Assembly (NCBI GenBank): GCA_030039615.1
Contig: JASHVF010000229.1
Location: 1-6,180 of the forward strand
DNA from: Gammaproteobacteria bacterium
Lineage (GTDB): Bacteria > Pseudomonadota > Gammaproteobacteria > Steroidobacterales > Steroidobacteraceae
Length of the DNA stretch: 6,180 nt
Reading direction: 5' to 3'
The notes under the pieces: generated by a model
Databases searched by the model: none
What the model was told of the DNA's origin: nothing
The model's input: only the letters and a program-made list of their open reading frames with translations
Shown: piece by piece, positions 5,021 to 6,180 of the stretch
How positions within the stretch are numbered: position 1 is the stretch's first letter
Layout of the letters: every line of letters begins with the position of its first letter
Position numbers and translations under genes: made by a program

Positions 5021-6180
5021 GTGAAGATCCTGATCAGCAACGACGACGGCTTTCGCGCGCAAGGCATCCGCCGGCTGCGGGAGGCGCTCGCGACGCTCGC
5101 CGAGGTGACCGTGGTCGCCCCGGACCGTAACAAGAGCGGCGCGAGCAACTCGCTCACCCTCGACGTGCCGCTGCGTGTCTTCGAGTCTGAGCCCGGCGTG
5201 TACTTCGTGCCGGGCACGCCCACCGACTGCGTGCATCTTGCGATCTCGGGGCTCTTCGACTTCGAGCACGACATGGTGGTCTCGGGCGTCAACGACGGCC
5301 CGAATCTCGGCGACGACGTGCTGTATTCCGGCACCGTGGCCGCGGCTCTCGAGGGGCGCTTCCTCGGGCTGCCGACCATCGCGGTGTCGCTGTGCACGGC
5401 CGGCGAAGGCGGTGGCCACTTCCGCACCGCCGCCGAAGTCGCACGGCGCCTCGTGGCGCAGCTGCTGCGCAAGCCGCTGCAGGCCGAGCTGATCCTCAAT
5501 GTCAACGTGCCGGACGTGCCGTTCGAGCGCCTGCGCGGCTTTCGCGCGGAAGGCATCCGCCGGTTGCGCGAGGCCCTGGGGACGCTCGCGGAGGTGACGG
5601 TGGTGGCCCCGGACCGCAATCGCAGCGGCGCGAGCAACTCGCTCACGCTCGATGTGCCGCTGCGGGTGTTCGAATCCGAGCCCGGGGTGTACTTCGTTCC
5701 GGGCACACCGACCGACTGCGTGCACCTCGCCATCACCGGGCTGTTCGACTTCGAATACGACATGGTGGTCTCGGGCGTGAACGACGGCCCGAACCTGGGA
5801 GACGATGTGTTGTATTCGGGCACGGTGGCGGCGGCCGTCGAAGGGCGCTTTCTCGGGCTGCCGACCATCGCGGTGTCGCTGTGCACCGCGAGCGGCGGCG
5901 GCGGCCACTTCCGCACCGGCGCCGAGGTGGCACGCCACCTGGTGGCGCAGCTGCTGCGCAAGCCGCTGCAGCGCGAGCTCATCCTCAACGTCAACGTGCC
6001 GGACGTGCCGTTCGAGCGCCTGCGCGGCTTCCGCGCCAGCCGCCTCGGATACCGCCACCGGTCCGCGCCGGTGATGCGCGCGCAGGATCCGCGCGGGCGT
6101 CCGGTGTACTGGGTCGGCCCCGCGGGCGCCGAGCAGGACGCCGGACCCGGCACGGACTTCGACACCGTGGCCCGGGGCTA
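5021..6180 (+). CDS. surE: SurE 5'/3'-nucleotidase with an internal tandem duplication, partial at the right edge
   Basis: SurE is a metal-dependent nucleotidase/exopolyphosphatase linked to stationary-phase survival. The frame runs 386 codons with no stop and leaves the window; family comparison suggests about 30 more residues, so about 415 aa against 253 in E. coli. Residues 1-172 match SurE: ILISNDDG with metal ligands Asp8 and Asp9, APDRNKSGASNSLTL with Ser39, GTPTDC (65-70), SGVNDGPNLGDDV (88-100) with Asn91, and YSGTVAAALEGR (102-113). Residues 173-335 then repeat residues 10-172 with 11 differences, keeping Ser202 and Asn254 but without a second NDD. Residues 336-386 (GFRASRLGYRH, DPRGRPVYWVGP, DAGPGTDF) are the normal SurE C-terminal part. 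The start is GTG, fixed by the family N-terminus (KILISNDDG); no clear Shine-Dalgarno precedes it. It could be a real fused protein, a broken surE or an assembly chimera. The family call is certain; the enlarged product is not. Confidence 0.9.
   Translation, partial: MKILISNDDGFRAQGIRRLREALATLAEVTVVAPDRNKSGASNSLTLDVPLRVFESEPGVYFVPGTPTDCVHLAISGLFDFEHDMVVSGVNDGPNLGDDVLYSGTVAAALEGRFLGLPTIAVSLCTAGEGGGHFRTAAEVARRLVAQLLRKPLQAELILNVNVPDVPFERLRGFRAEGIRRLREALGTLAEVTVVAPDRNRSGASNSLTLDVPLRVFESEPGVYFVPGTPTDCVHLAITGLFDFEYDMVVSGVNDGPNLGDDVLYSGTVAAAVEGRFLGLPTIAVSLCTASGGGGHFRTGAEVARHLVAQLLRKPLQRELILNVNVPDVPFERLRGFRASRLGYRHRSAPVMRAQDPRGRPVYWVGPAGAEQDAGPGTDFDTVARG
5048..5536 (+). repeat. surE tandem duplication, unit 1 (489 bases)
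   Basis: First copy of a direct repeat of exactly 489 bases (163 codons), encoding SurE residues 10-172. It starts at GGC (Gly10 of NDDG) and ends with the codons for FERLR. Against unit 2 a hand count gives about 60 base differences (about 87-88% identity), of which only about 11 codons change the amino acid. Differences are spread over the unit, except for an identical 41-base tract at its 3' end and junction (5501-5541 equals 5990-6030). Confidence 0.95.
5537..6025 (+). repeat. surE tandem duplication, unit 2 (489 bases)
   Basis: Second copy, directly abutting unit 1 and in the same reading frame, encoding residues 173-335. Amino-acid changes from unit 1 to unit 2, in order: Q to E, A to G, K to R, S to T, H to Y, L to V, G to S, E to G, A to G, R to H, A to R. 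No stop codon, start codon with a ribosome site, or spacer lies between the units. A third GGCTT-CGCGC at 6026 marks where the single-copy C-terminal part resumes. Confidence 0.95.

Noticed and set aside
4382..6058. A 558-codon - strand frame joining the Smr gene to a long repetitive upstream protein
   Set aside because: Only the last 185 codons are a gene. The upstream part is the antisense of surE, repeated because surE is duplicated, and stays open because of GC-rich codon bias. The strong ribosome site at 4945-4949 marks the true start.
5537..6180. A second, separate surE gene in tandem
   Set aside because: There is no stop in unit 1, no spacer, and no start codon with a ribosome site at the unit boundary; the frame is continuous, so it is one fused open frame.

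Overview
The window is a GC-rich (about 70% by eye) chromosomal segment from a Gram-negative bacterium, almost certainly a gammaproteobacterium. The order kdsA-eno-ftsB-ispD-ispF-truD-surE is the conserved housekeeping cluster known from Pseudomonas and relatives (pyrG-kdsA-eno-ftsB-ispD ... ispF-truD-surE-pcm). KdsA implies an LPS-bearing outer membrane. No species can be named from the sequence alone. There are no tRNA or rRNA genes, no CRISPR array and no insertion sequence.

Layout: positions 1-453 are the 3' half of kdsA (KDO-8-phosphate synthase). It overlaps the start of eno (enolase, 450-1742) by 4 bases. Then come ftsB (cell division, 1780-2097), ispD (2129-2836) and ispF (2840-3313), two enzymes of the MEP isoprenoid pathway, and truD (tRNA pseudouridine-13 synthase, 3316-4380). 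All lie on the + strand, are tightly packed and probably form one operon. A gene for an Smr-domain protein of the SmrA/SmrB type (4382-4939) lies on the - strand, its stop one base from the truD stop. An 81-base spacer with an AT-rich, promoter-like core separates it from the divergent surE gene (GTG at 5021), which runs off the right edge.

The notable feature is surE. Instead of one SurE domain, the open frame holds an in-frame tandem duplication of exactly 489 bases (163 codons). Unit 1 is 5048-5536 and unit 2 is 5537-6025; the normal SurE C-terminal part follows from 6026. The two units encode proteins differing at only 11 of 163 residues, but the DNA differs at about 60 sites, mostly silent. 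This fits long purifying selection on both copies, recombination between two diverged surE alleles, or an assembly chimera of two strains. Unit 2 lacks the N-terminal strand and the NDD motif whose two aspartates bind the metal, so the product looks like one catalytic-type SurE core joined to a second core missing part of its active site. A 6-base match (CGGCTT) that occurs in the same codon phase at both ends of the unit offers a simple crossover point.

How the genes work together: kdsA, ftsB, ispD and ispF serve envelope and division (KDO for LPS, the FtsQLB complex, isoprenoids for undecaprenyl phosphate and quinones). Eno supplies phosphoenolpyruvate, which is also the co-substrate of KdsA. 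TruD modifies tRNA, and SurE is a stress-survival nucleotidase that normally follows truD.
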